A stretch of DNA of 64,000 bases from Cellulomonas sp. KH9 (GCF_900114185.1 NZ_FOSE01000001.1:1285219-1349218); one strand, 5' to 3'. Shown: positions 26,965 through 36,076, numbered from the stretch's first letter. Numbers and translations: made by a program. The notes: generated by a model from the letters alone, not told the origin.

Positions 26965-27005
26965 ACGCCGGGTCGCGCGAGCTCGCTGCTCGCGCGACCC
27001 GGCGT
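26965..27005. terminator. Strong bidirectional hairpin after whiB7
   Basis: A perfect 18-bp stem (26965-26982 with 26988-27005) and a five-base loop, between the convergent whiB7 and ThiF-like genes. Confidence 0.85.
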
Positions 27006-27008
27006 CCG

Positions 27009-28070
27009 TCATGTCCCCGCGGGCGGCCCGATCGGGGCCGGTGCGACCGGGGGCGTCAGGCACCCGCAGGCGGGGTGCGCCGACCAGTGACGTTCCCGGT
27101 GCGCGAGGTCCGGCAGGGAGATCTCGACCGTCGTGCCGCTGAGCGCCGGTGCCGTCCCGGCCAGGAACGCCAGGACGTGCGCGGCGGCGAGCGCCGCGCA
27201 CGCACCGGCGAGCACGCCCACCTCACCGGCGTCCCGTGCGCCGGTGGTGACGGCCCCCAGGACCGCGGGCCAGCCCGGGTCGGCGTCCGCGCGGTGCAGG
27301 TCGAGGCACCGCAGGCACGGGTCCGTCCCGGGCCGCACGAGCGGACCGACCGATGCGTCCGCGACCCGCAGGACCACCGACAGGTGCGTCACCTGCTCGC
27401 CGAGCAGCCGGACCGTCCGCAACGGGTCGGCCGCCTCCTGCTCGACGACCACGACCAGGTCCGGCTCACCGTCGGTCGTCACCCGCGTCCCGGGCGTGGC
27501 CTCCCGGAGCACGCGCGTCGCGGCCACGAGCCGGGGCGTGCCGACGTCGGCCCAGCGGTGCCCGCCCGCGACGACGTCGGGCGAGCGCACCGGCGCCTCG
27601 TCGTCGAGCAGCAGCGTGCCGACGCCGGCGGCCGCGAGGTGACGCGCCACCCCCAGCCCGGTCGGCCCCAGCCCGACCACGCCGACGATCGCGTCGGCCC
27701 GCGCGGCCACGACCCGGGGTCCCGCGGCGTCGGGGCGCAGCAGTGTCCACGCGGCGGCGTCCGCGGCAGCGGGCCCGTGCACGGCACCCGCGACGTCGGG
27801 ACGCGGCCGGGTCAGGCCGGCGCGCCGCAGGTCGTCGACCGTGGCGGCCACGGCGACCGGGTCGGCACCGGCGGCACGCGCGCGCGTCGGCAGCGACGTC
27901 AGGTCCGTCGTGCCGTCCACGGCGGTCCACACGCGCACCTCGGCCGCGCTCAGGCCCACCAGGCGCACCGCCCAGCGGGGGTCGGTGCCCACCTGGACCT
28001 CGTCGGCCGCCCGTGGCAGCACACGCAGGCCCGGACGCAGCTGCACGGGGCGGGGTGCGGGACGGGTCAC
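27009..28070 (-). CDS. ThiF/E1-like protein with CxxC...CxC metal site
   Basis: A 353-residue protein. An N-terminal segment (about 1-120) resembles a peptide-recognition domain. The central Rossmann-type domain contains VVGLGPTGLGVARHLAAAGV and TLLLDDE, as in ThiF/MoeB-type adenylating enzymes. CLRC and the C-terminal CGC would form a zinc site. The catalytic Arg/Gln pattern of active E1 enzymes is not evident, so it may bind or position a peptide rather than adenylate it; related proteins are annotated as leader-peptide-binding cyclodehydratase parts. No precursor peptide or YcaO partner lies nearby. GTG start chosen by family length. Confidence 0.7.
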   Translation of the reverse strand: MTRPAPRPVQLRPGLRVLPRAADEVQVGTDPRWAVRLVGLSAAEVRVWTAVDGTTDLTSLPTRARAAGADPVAVAATVDDLRRAGLTRPRPDVAGAVHGPAAADAAAWTLLRPDAAGPRVVAARADAIVGVVGLGPTGLGVARHLAAAGVGTLLLDDEAPVRSPDVVAGGHRWADVGTPRLVAATRVLREATPGTRVTTDGEPDLVVVVEQEAADPLRTVRLLGEQVTHLSVVLRVADASVGPLVRPGTDPCLRCLDLHRADADPGWPAVLGAVTTGARDAGEVGVLAGACAALAAAHVLAFLAGTAPALSGTTVEISLPDLAHRERHWSAHPACGCLTPPVAPAPIGPPAGT

Positions 28071-28140
28071 CCCGCCACGATGGCACCGGGCGCGCCGGCC
28101 CGTCGGACGTCGTCCACAGGGTCGGTGCCCGGGGCTACCG

Positions 28141-28200
28141 GACCGGTCAGGACGCGACCGGTCAGGACGCGACCGGTCAGGACGCGACCGGTCAGGACGC
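28141..28200. repeat. Four perfect 15-bp tandem repeats
   Basis: Unit GACCGGTCAGGACGC occurs four times without change between the ThiF-like start and the DUF5679 terminator. Each unit holds the palindrome GACCGGTC, so the array displays four evenly spaced dyads at 15-bp steps. Confidence 0.9.
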
Positions 28201-28201
28201 G

Positions 28202-28235
28202 ACGAGGGCACCGTCGCGTGCGACGGTGCCCTCGT
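28202..28235 (-). terminator. Hairpin terminator of the DUF5679 gene
   Basis: Perfect 15-bp stem (28202-28216 with 28221-28235) and a four-base loop, 34 bases past the stop. A separate perfect 20-bp palindrome lies between them at 28239-28258. Confidence 0.8.
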
Positions 28236-28268
28236 GGTCGTCGCGGTCGACCGCGACGGGGCGCGCTC

Positions 28269-28427
28269 TCAGGCCTTGCCGAGGATCCGGTTGAGCTTGG
28301 TGCCGCAGACGGGGCAGACGGCCTTGGCCATCCGGCGACCCGACTCGGAGACGACGACGTCGCCCTCCGTCTCCCGCTTCTCCTTGCACTTCACGCAGTA
28401 GAACTCGCCCGCCCAGGTGTCGGCCAT
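28269..28427 (-). CDS. DUF5679 small zinc-ribbon protein
   Basis: A 52-residue protein starting MADTWAGEFYCVKCKEKRE, with two CxxC pairs (CVKC and CPVC) forming a zinc ribbon and a lysine-rich C-terminus. It matches DUF5679; relatives are short, single-domain and of unknown function, possibly binding nucleic acid. A GAGGAGGG ribosome-binding site fixes the ATG at 28427. It is monocistronic with its own terminator. Confidence 0.85.
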   Translation of the reverse strand: MADTWAGEFYCVKCKEKRETEGDVVVSESGRRMAKAVCPVCGTKLNRILGKA

Positions 28428-28620
28428 GTGGTCCCTCCTCATGCTCCTCACCGGGCGGTGGCATCGCGCCCGGGGCAGGGACCGTGACGGCCGCCGTGCG
28501 GTCACAGAGTAGTGGCCGGTGCCCGTGGGCGTGCCCGTCAGGGGTCGCATCCTGCCCGGCAGCGGGTGAAGCCGGGCGTCGCGAGGCCCCACGGCAGCCT
28601 GCGCGCGCTAGCGTGCGGGG

Positions 28621-29268
28621 GTGCCGACATCGCGCGAGGCGACGCCGCGCGATCCCGCACGCCGTGACCCCGGTACCGCCGGGCCGTCTCCGGACGCGGC
28701 GGCCGCGGGACCGACGGTCGAGGTGCGGCGTTCGCGTCGTCGTGCCCGCACCGTCAGCGCCTGGCGCGAGGGCGGGCGGACGATCGTCGCGATCCCCGCG
28801 CGGTTCACGCGCGCGCAGGAGCGCGAGTGGGTCGGACGCATGGTGGACCGGCTCGCCGCCCAGGACCGCCGCCGCCGACCGTCCGACGACCAGCTGGTCG
28901 CCCGCGCGGCGGAGCTGTCCCGCCGCTACCTCGGCGGCCGTGCCGTGCCGAGCAGCGTCCGGTGGTCGTCCAACCAGGGCCGCCGCTGGGGCTCGTGCAC
29001 CCCGGCCGAGGGGACCATCCGGATCTCCGACCGGGTCCAGGGCATGCCGCGCTGGGTGCTGGACTACGTGCTGCTGCACGAGCTGGCGCACCTGCTGCAG
29101 CCGGGCCACGGCGAGGCGTTCTGGGCCGAGCTGAGCACCTACCCGCACACCCAGCGCGCGCGCGGCTTCCTCGAGGGGTGCGCGTTCACGCGGGACGGGC
29201 ACGAGCAGGGCGACGAGCCGGACGAGCCGGGTGTCGACGACACCGACGAGCCCGCCGACGACCTCTGA
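28621..29268 (+). CDS. YgjP-like (DUF45) zinc metallopeptidase
   Basis: A 215-residue protein with a YgjP/SprT-type metallopeptidase domain. HELAH in LLHELAHLLQPGHGEAFW gives two zinc histidines and the catalytic Glu, with the third ligand in PGHGEAFW. The preceding RWGSCTPAEGTIRIS segment is typical of the DUF45 family. The first 35 residues are low complexity, so GTG 28621 is uncertain, and a later start before TVEVRRSRR is possible. The C-terminus is acidic. Substrate unknown. Confidence 0.85.
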   Translation: MPTSREATPRDPARRDPGTAGPSPDAAAAGPTVEVRRSRRRARTVSAWREGGRTIVAIPARFTRAQEREWVGRMVDRLAAQDRRRRPSDDQLVARAAELSRRYLGGRAVPSSVRWSSNQGRRWGSCTPAEGTIRISDRVQGMPRWVLDYVLLHELAHLLQPGHGEAFWAELSTYPHTQRARGFLEGCAFTRDGHEQGDEPDEPGVDDTDEPADDL

Positions 29269-29301
29269 GCCGGACGACGTGCGGTCGCTCGCGCCGACCG
29301 G

Positions 29302-30777
29302 TCAGCCCGCGGGGGTCCCGGAGGTCCCGGGGGGCCCCTCGTCGCCCGCGTCGTCGGTCCCGGCGCCGCCCGTGCCGGCCGCGTCGTCGAGGATCTGCGC
29401 CAGGGCGCGGTCCAGGTCCGCGGACTCGTCGACCGCGGCCCGGCGACGGGCGTCGTACCCCTGGGGGTCGTCGAGGTCGGCGGGGGTCGGGACGAGGTCG
29501 GGGTGCTCCCACACGGCGTCGCGCCCCGCGGCCCCGCGCGTCGTGGTCAGGTGCGCCCACACGGTCGCCGCGTCGCGCAGCCGCCGGGGTCGCAGCTCCA
29601 GTCCCACGAGGCTCGCGAACGTCTGCTCCGCGGGCCCGCCGGCGGCGCGCCGACGGCGCACCATCTCCCGCAGCGGCACGCTGTGCGGCAGGTGCGGGGT
29701 CGCGGCCGTGGTCGCGACCTCGTCGACCCAGCCCTCGACGAGCGCGAGCGCGTGCTCCAGGCGGGCGAGGGCGGCCTGCTGCGCGGGCGTCGTCTGGGGG
29801 GCGAACACGCCGCCCGACAACGCCTCCTGCAGCGCCGCCGGGTCGCTGGGGTCGATCGAGGACACGGCGTCCTCGAGCTGCTCCACGTCGATCGCGATGC
29901 CGCGGGCGTACTCGGCGACCGCGTCGAGGAGGTGCGCGCGCAACCAGGGGACGTGCGCGAAGAGCCGGTTGGCCGCCGCCTCGCGGAGCGCGAGGTAGAG
30001 GCGCACCTCCTCGACCGGGACGTCCAGCCCCTCCGCGAAGGCGTCGACGTTGGCCGCGACGAGCGCGGGGGCCGGACGCTCGAGCAGCGGCAGGCCGATG
30101 TCGGTGGTGCCGAAGACCTCGCGCGCCAGGGTGCCCGCGGCCTGGCCGACCTGCAGGCCGAAGACCGCGGAACCCAGGCCACGCAGCAGCTGGGCGGGGT
30201 CGGCCATGCCGGGCGGCAGCCCCGGCGGCAGGCCGCCGGGCAGCCCGTCGCCGAGCTCGCCGATGGCCGGCCCGAGCGCGTCGGCCAGCGCGGCCGAGAG
30301 CGACGCCGCGACGGGCTCGGTCAGCGTGCGCCACGTGGGCAGCGTCGCCTCGACCCACTCGGCACGGCTCCACGCATGGGCCGTGCCCGTGGCCGGCGGC
30401 AGGTCGGTCGCCGCGTCCAGCCACAGCTCGGCCACCGACAGCGCGTCGCGGACGTCCTTGACGCGGCCGGGCGACAGTGCGGGGTCGCCACCGGCCGCGG
30501 CCTGCTGGCGGGCCAGGTCGTGGGCCATCTCCCAGTTCACGGGATCGTCGCCGGACGTCGCGAGCATGCGCTGCACCTGGCCCAGCGCCTGCTGGAGCGC
30601 GACGGGGTCGGTGGGCAGACCGGACCCGGCCGCCATCGCGGCAGGGTCGACACCCATCGCGCGCATCTCGCGGATCGCGTCGTCCGCCGCGGGACCGAGC
30701 ATCGCGCGCAGCATCTGCTCCCACTGCTGCGGACCGGTCGCGTCGGGTCCGTCGGGGGAGGGGACGTCGGGGCTCAT
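29302..30777 (-). CDS. DUF2342/zincin-2 family predicted metalloprotease
   Basis: A 491-residue protein of the actinobacterial DUF2342 family (mycobacterial Rv3195 place). The conserved core LYLALREAAANRLFAHVPWLRAHLLDAVAEYARGI (about 275-309; key residues R, E, H and H) is present. Classic HEXXH is not visible, so protease activity is an assumption of the family name. Gly/Pro-rich and acidic termini flank the helical core. It is divergent from the PDZ-Lon protease, with an ATG at 30777. Confidence 0.82.
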   Translation of the reverse strand: MSPDVPSPDGPDATGPQQWEQMLRAMLGPAADDAIREMRAMGVDPAAMAAGSGLPTDPVALQQALGQVQRMLATSGDDPVNWEMAHDLARQQAAAGGDPALSPGRVKDVRDALSVAELWLDAATDLPPATGTAHAWSRAEWVEATLPTWRTLTEPVAASLSAALADALGPAIGELGDGLPGGLPPGLPPGMADPAQLLRGLGSAVFGLQVGQAAGTLAREVFGTTDIGLPLLERPAPALVAANVDAFAEGLDVPVEEVRLYLALREAAANRLFAHVPWLRAHLLDAVAEYARGIAIDVEQLEDAVSSIDPSDPAALQEALSGGVFAPQTTPAQQAALARLEHALALVEGWVDEVATTAATPHLPHSVPLREMVRRRRAAGGPAEQTFASLVGLELRPRRLRDAATVWAHLTTTRGAAGRDAVWEHPDLVPTPADLDDPQGYDARRRAAVDESADLDRALAQILDDAAGTGGAGTDDAGDEGPPGTSGTPAG

Positions 30778-30902
30778 GCGGGCCTCCTGACTGGCCGGGG
30801 AGCACCACGGTAACCGCGCACGGGCCCACCCCGAGCGGTGGCTGCGCCCGGTTCGCTCACGGCGCACACGCGCGGTGCGGGTGGGCGCGACCGCGGTGGG
30901 GG

Positions 30903-32222
30903 ATGATCGTGCACGTGCTCGACGAGAAGCCGACCGGTCCGGCCGACGACCCGGGACCGCGCGACCCGCAGGACGTGCCCGAGGTCGCCGCACCGCCGCA
31001 CGGCACCGACCAGGTGCGGGAGGTCGGTGACCCGGCCACGGACGACGCCGCCGCGCCGGACGTCGCTGCGCCGGACGGTGCCGAGCCGGACGGTGCCGAG
31101 CCGGACGGTGCCGAGCCGGACGGTGGCCGGCTCGACCCGGACGCGGACCTCGAGCAGTTCGAGCCCGCACCCCCGTCGCCCCGCGCGATCGTGCTGTCGT
31201 TCGGCACCCTCGTCGCGGCGGTCCTGGTCGGGATCCTGGCCGTGATCCCCGCGCCGTACGCGGTCAACGGGCCGGGGCCGACCAAGGACGTGCTCGGCGA
31301 GGTGGGCGGTGACCCGCTGATCGAGGTCAGCGGTGCCGAGACCTACCCGTCCACGGGCGAGCTGCTCCTCACCACCATCTCGGGGGTGGGCGGCCCGGGC
31401 TACCCCGCCCGGCTGCTCAACGTGCTGGGCGGCTGGATCTCGCCGGACTCGGTGGTCCGCCCCGTGGAGACCGTGTACCCGCAGGACGTCTCGCAGGAGG
31501 AGCTCGACGAGTCGAACGCCGGGCTCATGGTGTCGTCGCAGGAGAACGCGGTCGTCGCGGCGCTCACCGAGCTCGGGTACGAGGTGCCCGCGACGCTGGT
31601 CGTCGCCGGCACCGTCGAGGGCACGGACGCCGAGGGCAAGCTCGAGGAGGGGGACGTCCTGACGGCCCTCGACGGTGAGCCGCTGCCCGACTACCAGACC
31701 CTGGTGAGCGCGCTGCAGGAGGTCGACCCGGGCGACACCGTGACGCTCACGGTGAACCGGCACTCGCGCACCGTCGACGTGCCGATCGTCACGGGGGAGC
31801 GCGAGGGCGGCGGTGCGCAGATCGGCGTGTTCGTCGACCCGTCGTTCGACATGCCGATCGACGTCAGCATCAACATCGAGGGCATCGGCGGGCCGAGCGC
31901 CGGCACGATGTTCGCGCTCGGCCTCGTCGACCTGCTGACACCCGAGGACGAGGCCGACGGCGAGGTCGTCGCGGGCACGGGGACGATCGACGTCACCGGG
32001 GCCGTGGGACCGATCGGCGGGATCCGCCAGAAGCTGGCCGGCGCGGTCCGCGACGGTGCCACGTGGTTCCTGGCGCCGTCGGAGAACTGCGACGAGGTCG
32101 TCGGGCACGTGCCCGACGGGCTGCGCGTCGTCGAGGTGTCCACGCTGCGCGAGGCGCGCGAGGCCCTGGTCGCGATCGGCGCGGGCACCGGCGACGACCT
32201 GCCCACCTGCACGGCCGACTGA
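30903..32222 (+). CDS. Membrane-anchored PDZ-Lon (S16) serine protease
   Basis: A 439-residue protease. A cytoplasmic low-complexity N-terminus with four PDGAE-type repeats (about 55-75) is followed by one transmembrane segment (about 97-118). A PDZ domain (about 225-300) and a Lon-type proteolytic domain come next. The catalytic Ser is in GGPSAGTMFALG and the Lys in GGIRQKLAGA. It belongs to the group near mycobacterial Rv3194c. ATG 30903 is used, but GTGs at 30909 and 30915 are as good. It probably degrades or trims envelope or secreted proteins; the substrate is unknown. Confidence 0.88.
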   Translation: MIVHVLDEKPTGPADDPGPRDPQDVPEVAAPPHGTDQVREVGDPATDDAAAPDVAAPDGAEPDGAEPDGAEPDGGRLDPDADLEQFEPAPPSPRAIVLSFGTLVAAVLVGILAVIPAPYAVNGPGPTKDVLGEVGGDPLIEVSGAETYPSTGELLLTTISGVGGPGYPARLLNVLGGWISPDSVVRPVETVYPQDVSQEELDESNAGLMVSSQENAVVAALTELGYEVPATLVVAGTVEGTDAEGKLEEGDVLTALDGEPLPDYQTLVSALQEVDPGDTVTLTVNRHSRTVDVPIVTGEREGGGAQIGVFVDPSFDMPIDVSINIEGIGGPSAGTMFALGLVDLLTPEDEADGEVVAGTGTIDVTGAVGPIGGIRQKLAGAVRDGATWFLAPSENCDEVVGHVPDGLRVVEVSTLREAREALVAIGAGTGDDLPTCTAD

Positions 32223-32252
32223 GCGTCCCGGACGCCGCGGCCGGCCGGGAGG

Positions 32253-32843
32253 TCAGGCCAGCGTCGCGCGGACGGCCTCGACGAGTCCCGGCACCAGGTC
32301 GGGCCCCTGGCCGACCGCGTCGTCGCTGTCGTGCGCCCGGGTGCGCACGGCGCACCACCCCGGTCCGTCGCGCAGCACGCCCACCGCGAGGCGGACGTCC
32401 TGCCGCTGGGGGTGCGCCAGCAGCGCCGCGAGCGCCTCGTCGGGGTCGGCCGGCAGGTCCTGCTCGACGCCCGGCGGCAGCACGACGCGCTCCACCGTGA
32501 CCGCGGCACCGTCCACGGTCGGGGGCCACGTCAGCCCGCCGAGCAGCTGCTCGAGGTCCTCGGCGGCCGGCAGGCCCTCCTGCTCGATCGACGTCAGGTG
32601 CTGGTCGTCGGCGCGGGCGGCGGCGAGCACGTCGGGCGTCAGCTGGTCGGCCAGACCGGGCTCGGCGTCGAGCGCGCTCTGCGTGCGGACCAGCGCGAAG
32701 ACGCGCACCGGCGCGTCCCAGCCGGCGGCGGCGACGTGGTGCTCGATCTCGCGGACGGCGTCGGCCAGCGCGCGGCGGGCGCGGGCCTCGGGCGACGTGT
32801 CGGTGTGCTGCGGCGGGGTGGGGGGCGTGCTCACGCGCCCCAT
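32253..32843 (-). CDS. PPA1309-family protein
   Basis: A 196-residue soluble protein of the actinobacterial PPA1309 family, of unknown function. It starts with a low-complexity Pro/Thr segment and continues with RRALADAVREIEHHVAAAGW and a C-terminal WCAVRTRAHDSDDAVGQGPDLVPGLV segment. ATG 32843 or GTG 32834 could be the start. It lies between the PDZ-Lon and UPF0182 genes in the opposite direction, a placement seen in relatives. Confidence 0.8.
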   Translation of the reverse strand: MGRVSTPPTPPQHTDTSPEARARRALADAVREIEHHVAAAGWDAPVRVFALVRTQSALDAEPGLADQLTPDVLAAARADDQHLTSIEQEGLPAAEDLEQLLGGLTWPPTVDGAAVTVERVVLPPGVEQDLPADPDEALAALLAHPQRQDVRLAVGVLRDGPGWCAVRTRAHDSDDAVGQGPDLVPGLVEAVRATLA

Positions 32844-32942
32844 CGTCCCACCCGTGTGGGAACCTGGGGCGCGCCGCGCCCGTTCGCATGGGTGGGCGTG
32901 CCATGCGCCCGTCGCCCGACGACCCACGAGGACCGCAACGCC

Positions 32943-35900
32943 GTGACCTTCGCTTCCCCACCCCGCCCTCGACCTGTCGCGCCGCGCCGCCGCGGCCCTC
33001 TGGTCCCGACACTGATCACGCTGGCCGTGCTCGCGGTGCTGCTCCTGGTGCTCGCGCAGGTGTGGACCGAGGTGCTCTGGTTCTCGCAGCTCGGGTTCGT
33101 CGAGGTCCTGCGCACCGAGTGGCTGACACGTGCGCTGCTGTTCGTGCTCGGGTTCGCGATCATGGCCGCAGGCGTCGGCTTCTCGCTGAGCTACGCCTAC
33201 CGCGCGCGGCCCGTCTACGCGCCGTCCACGCAGGAGCAGGCCAACCTCGACCAGTACCGCGAGGCCATCGAGCCGCTGCGCCGCCTCGTGCTGGTGGTCG
33301 GCCCGGTCGTGCTGGGGCTGTTCGCCGGCGGCGCCGCCTCCCAGCAGTGGAGCACCGTCCAGCTGTGGCTCAACGGCGGGGAGGTCGGCCAGACCGATCC
33401 GCAGTGGGGCATCGACCTGGGCTTCTACCTCTTCACGCTGCCGGCCCTGCGGTTCGTCGTGTCGTTCCTCATGGCGGTGCTGGTGCTGTCCACGGTGGCA
33501 GCCGTGGCGACCCACTACCTGTACGGCGGCCTGCGGATCGGCGGTGGCGCCGGTGCGCCGCGCACCACCCGCGCCGCCCGCGTGCACCTGTCGGTGCTGG
33601 GTGCGCTCGTGCTGCTGGCCATCGCGGCGGGCTACTGGCTGGACCGGTACTCGATCCTCACCAAGCAGCAGACCGGTGAGCAGCGCTGGCAGGGCGCGGG
33701 CTTCACCGACGTCCACGCCGTGATCCCGTCGAAGGCGATCCTCGCGGTCGCCGCGGTCGTCGTGGCCGGCGCGTTCATCGCGACGGCGTTCACCGGCAAC
33801 TGGCGGCTGCCGGCCATCGGGGTGGGCCTCATGGTCGTCGCCGCGGTCGTCGTCGGTGGCGTGTACCCCGCGGTCGTGCAGCGCTTCCAGGTCCAGCCGA
33901 ACCAGCAGGACGCGGAGTCGGAGTACATCCAGCGCAACATCGACGCGACGCTCGCCGCCTACGACCTCCAGGACGTGGAGATCAGCGAGTACGACGCGAA
34001 GGTCACGGCGGAGCCCGGCGCGCTGCGCGAGAACGCGCAGACCACCGCGTCGATCCGGCTGCTGGACCCGAACATCGTGTCGCCGTCGTTCAAGCAGCTG
34101 CAGCAGATCCGTGGCTTCTACAACTTCCCGGACTCGCTGTCCGTCGACCGCTACACGATCGACGGCGAGAGCCGGGACACCGTGATCGCGGTCCGTGAGC
34201 TCGATCTCAACGGCCTGAACGCGGCGCAGCGCAACTGGACGAACGACACGACGGTCTACACGCACGGGTTCGGCGTCGTCGCCGCGTACGGCAACACCCG
34301 CGGTGCCCGCGGCGCCCCGGCCTTCTGGGAGGGCGGGATCCCGTCGGTGGGGCAGCTCGGCGAGTACGAGCCGCGCATCTACTTCGGCCAGTCGTCGCCC
34401 GAGTACTCGATCGTCGGCGGGCCGGAGGACTCCGACGGCTGGGAGTTCGACTACCCGGACGACGACACGGGCACCGGCTCCGTGCCGTTCCGGTTCCCGA
34501 CGGAGGACGTCTCGGCCGGACCCACGGTCGGCGGTCTGTGGCACAAGGTGCTGTACGCGCTGAAGTTCGGCGACGAGCAGATCCTGTTCTCCGAGCGTGT
34601 GAACGAGAACTCGCAGATCCTGTACGACCGCGACCCGCGGGACCGCGTCGCCAAGGTGGCGCCGTACCTCGACCTCGACGGGCGGGTGTACCCGGCCGTG
34701 GTCGACGGGCGCGTCAAGTGGATCATCGACGGGTACACCACCTCGGACCAGTACCCGTACGCCGCGGTGCGTTCCCTCGAGGACGCGACGACGGACTCCC
34801 TGACGGAGCGCAGCAGCACCGTGCAGGCGCTGCTGCCCAAGCAGGTCAACTACATCCGCAACTCCGTGAAGGCCACGGTGGACGCGTACGACGGGTCGGT
34901 CGACCTGTACGCGTGGGACACCGAGGACCCGATCCTGCAGGCGTGGACCAAGGTGTTCCCCACGTCGCTGCAGCCGATGTCCGACATCTCCGCGGACCTC
35001 ATGAGCCACATCCGGTACCCGGAGGACCTGTTCAAGGTCCAGCGGGCGCTGCTCGGGCAGTACCACGTGACCAGCGCGTCGGAGTTCTTCTCCGGCAACG
35101 ACTTCTGGCAGAACCCTGCCGACCCGACGGTCACGAGCACGGACGTGCCGCAGCCGCCGTACTACCTCACCCTGCAGATGCCGGGCGAGGACGAGGCGAC
35201 GTTCTCGCTGATGTCGACGTTCATCCCCGGGGGTGGCAACGCCCGCAACGTGCTGACCGGGTACCTGGCGGTCGACGCCGAGGCCGGCAACACCGCCGGG
35301 AAGGTCTCGGAGACGTACGGCAAGATGCGTCTGCTCGAGCTGCCGCGTGACTCCACGGTGCCCGGTCCGGGCCAGGCGAGCGCCAACTTCACCGCCGACC
35401 CGACGGTGTCGAACGAGCTGAACATCCTGCAGCGCGGTGACTCCACGGTGCGGCGCGGCAACCTGCTGACCCTGCCCGTGGGCGGCGGTCTGCTCTACGT
35501 CCAGCCGGTGTACGTGCAGGCCGCGAGCGGCACCACGTTCCCGCTGCTGCAGCGCGTGCTCGTGTCGTTCGGTGACGAGATCGGGTTCGCCGAGACCCTC
35601 GACGGTGCGCTCGACCAGGTGTTCGGCGGCGACTCGGGGGCGGACGCCGGTGACGCCGGGGCCGAACCGGTGATCCCGCCGGACGTCGCCGACGAGGGTG
35701 AGGAGCCGGACGGGTCGACCGCGGCCCCGACGCCGGCGCCCACGTCCGCGCCGACGTCGGAGCCCGCGCCGGACGCGGACGCCCGCACGGCGCTCGACGA
35801 GGCCCTGCAGCGTGCGCAGCAGGCGATCGTCGACGGGCAGGCCGCCCTGGCCGACGGCGACTTCGCGAAGTACGGCGAGTCGCAGGACCGTCTCGACCGG

Positions 35901-35945
35901 GCGATCGCGGACGCCATCGCCGCGGAGGAGCGCCTCGCGGGCTGA
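32943..35945 (+). CDS. UPF0182 large membrane protein
   Basis: A 1000-residue UPF0182 (Rv3193c-type) protein. The first 320 residues hold about seven transmembrane helices, then a large presumably extracytoplasmic region (about 330-900) with conserved FYNFPDSLSVDRY, GFGVVAAYGN and YPEDLFKVQR segments. The end is a Pro/Ala/Thr-rich linker and a short helical segment. The GTG at 32943 follows an ACGAGGA site. Function unknown despite wide conservation. A long hairpin follows the stop. Confidence 0.9.
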   Translation: MTFASPPRPRPVAPRRRGPLVPTLITLAVLAVLLLVLAQVWTEVLWFSQLGFVEVLRTEWLTRALLFVLGFAIMAAGVGFSLSYAYRARPVYAPSTQEQANLDQYREAIEPLRRLVLVVGPVVLGLFAGGAASQQWSTVQLWLNGGEVGQTDPQWGIDLGFYLFTLPALRFVVSFLMAVLVLSTVAAVATHYLYGGLRIGGGAGAPRTTRAARVHLSVLGALVLLAIAAGYWLDRYSILTKQQTGEQRWQGAGFTDVHAVIPSKAILAVAAVVVAGAFIATAFTGNWRLPAIGVGLMVVAAVVVGGVYPAVVQRFQVQPNQQDAESEYIQRNIDATLAAYDLQDVEISEYDAKVTAEPGALRENAQTTASIRLLDPNIVSPSFKQLQQIRGFYNFPDSLSVDRYTIDGESRDTVIAVRELDLNGLNAAQRNWTNDTTVYTHGFGVVAAYGNTRGARGAPAFWEGGIPSVGQLGEYEPRIYFGQSSPEYSIVGGPEDSDGWEFDYPDDDTGTGSVPFRFPTEDVSAGPTVGGLWHKVLYALKFGDEQILFSERVNENSQILYDRDPRDRVAKVAPYLDLDGRVYPAVVDGRVKWIIDGYTTSDQYPYAAVRSLEDATTDSLTERSSTVQALLPKQVNYIRNSVKATVDAYDGSVDLYAWDTEDPILQAWTKVFPTSLQPMSDISADLMSHIRYPEDLFKVQRALLGQYHVTSASEFFSGNDFWQNPADPTVTSTDVPQPPYYLTLQMPGEDEATFSLMSTFIPGGGNARNVLTGYLAVDAEAGNTAGKVSETYGKMRLLELPRDSTVPGPGQASANFTADPTVSNELNILQRGDSTVRRGNLLTLPVGGGLLYVQPVYVQAASGTTFPLLQRVLVSFGDEIGFAETLDGALDQVFGGDSGADAGDAGAEPVIPPDVADEGEEPDGSTAAPTPAPTSAPTSEPAPDADARTALDEALQRAQQAIVDGQAALADGDFAKYGESQDRLDRAIADAIAAEERLAG

Positions 35946-35957
35946 CCCGCACACCGC

Positions 35958-36003
35958 CGACGCCCGTCGTCCCCGCCCTCACCGGTGGGGACGGCGGGCG
36001 TCG
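35958..36003 (+). terminator. Hairpin terminator after UPF0182
   Basis: 17-base arms (35958-35974 and 35987-36003) pair with a single G-T wobble and a 12-base loop, starting 12 bases after the stop. Confidence 0.75.
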
Positions 36004-36032
36004 TCGTGCCCGGTGCCGTCGTGCCCGGTGCC
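36003..36032 (+). repeat. Two perfect 15-bp tandem repeats
   Basis: GTCGTGCCCGGTGCC is repeated twice immediately after the terminator arm, 45 bases before the DMT gene. Confidence 0.7.
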
Positions 36033-36076
36033 GTCGAGACTGTCGTGATGTGGGTGGCGCCTGCGACCCTCGGACC

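Noticed and set aside
28141..28200. Tandem repeats considered as a CRISPR array
   Set aside because: The units are contiguous 15-mers with no spacers and no cas gene is in the window.
31060..31130. Repeat of 15 bases in the PDZ-Lon gene
   Set aside because: It is in frame and encodes a PDGAE-type low-complexity protein repeat, so it belongs to the gene and is not a separate element.
32331..32942. Upstream extension of the UPF0182 reading frame
   Set aside because: It overlaps the PPA1309 gene on the other strand and has no similarity to the family; the protein begins normally at GTG 32943.
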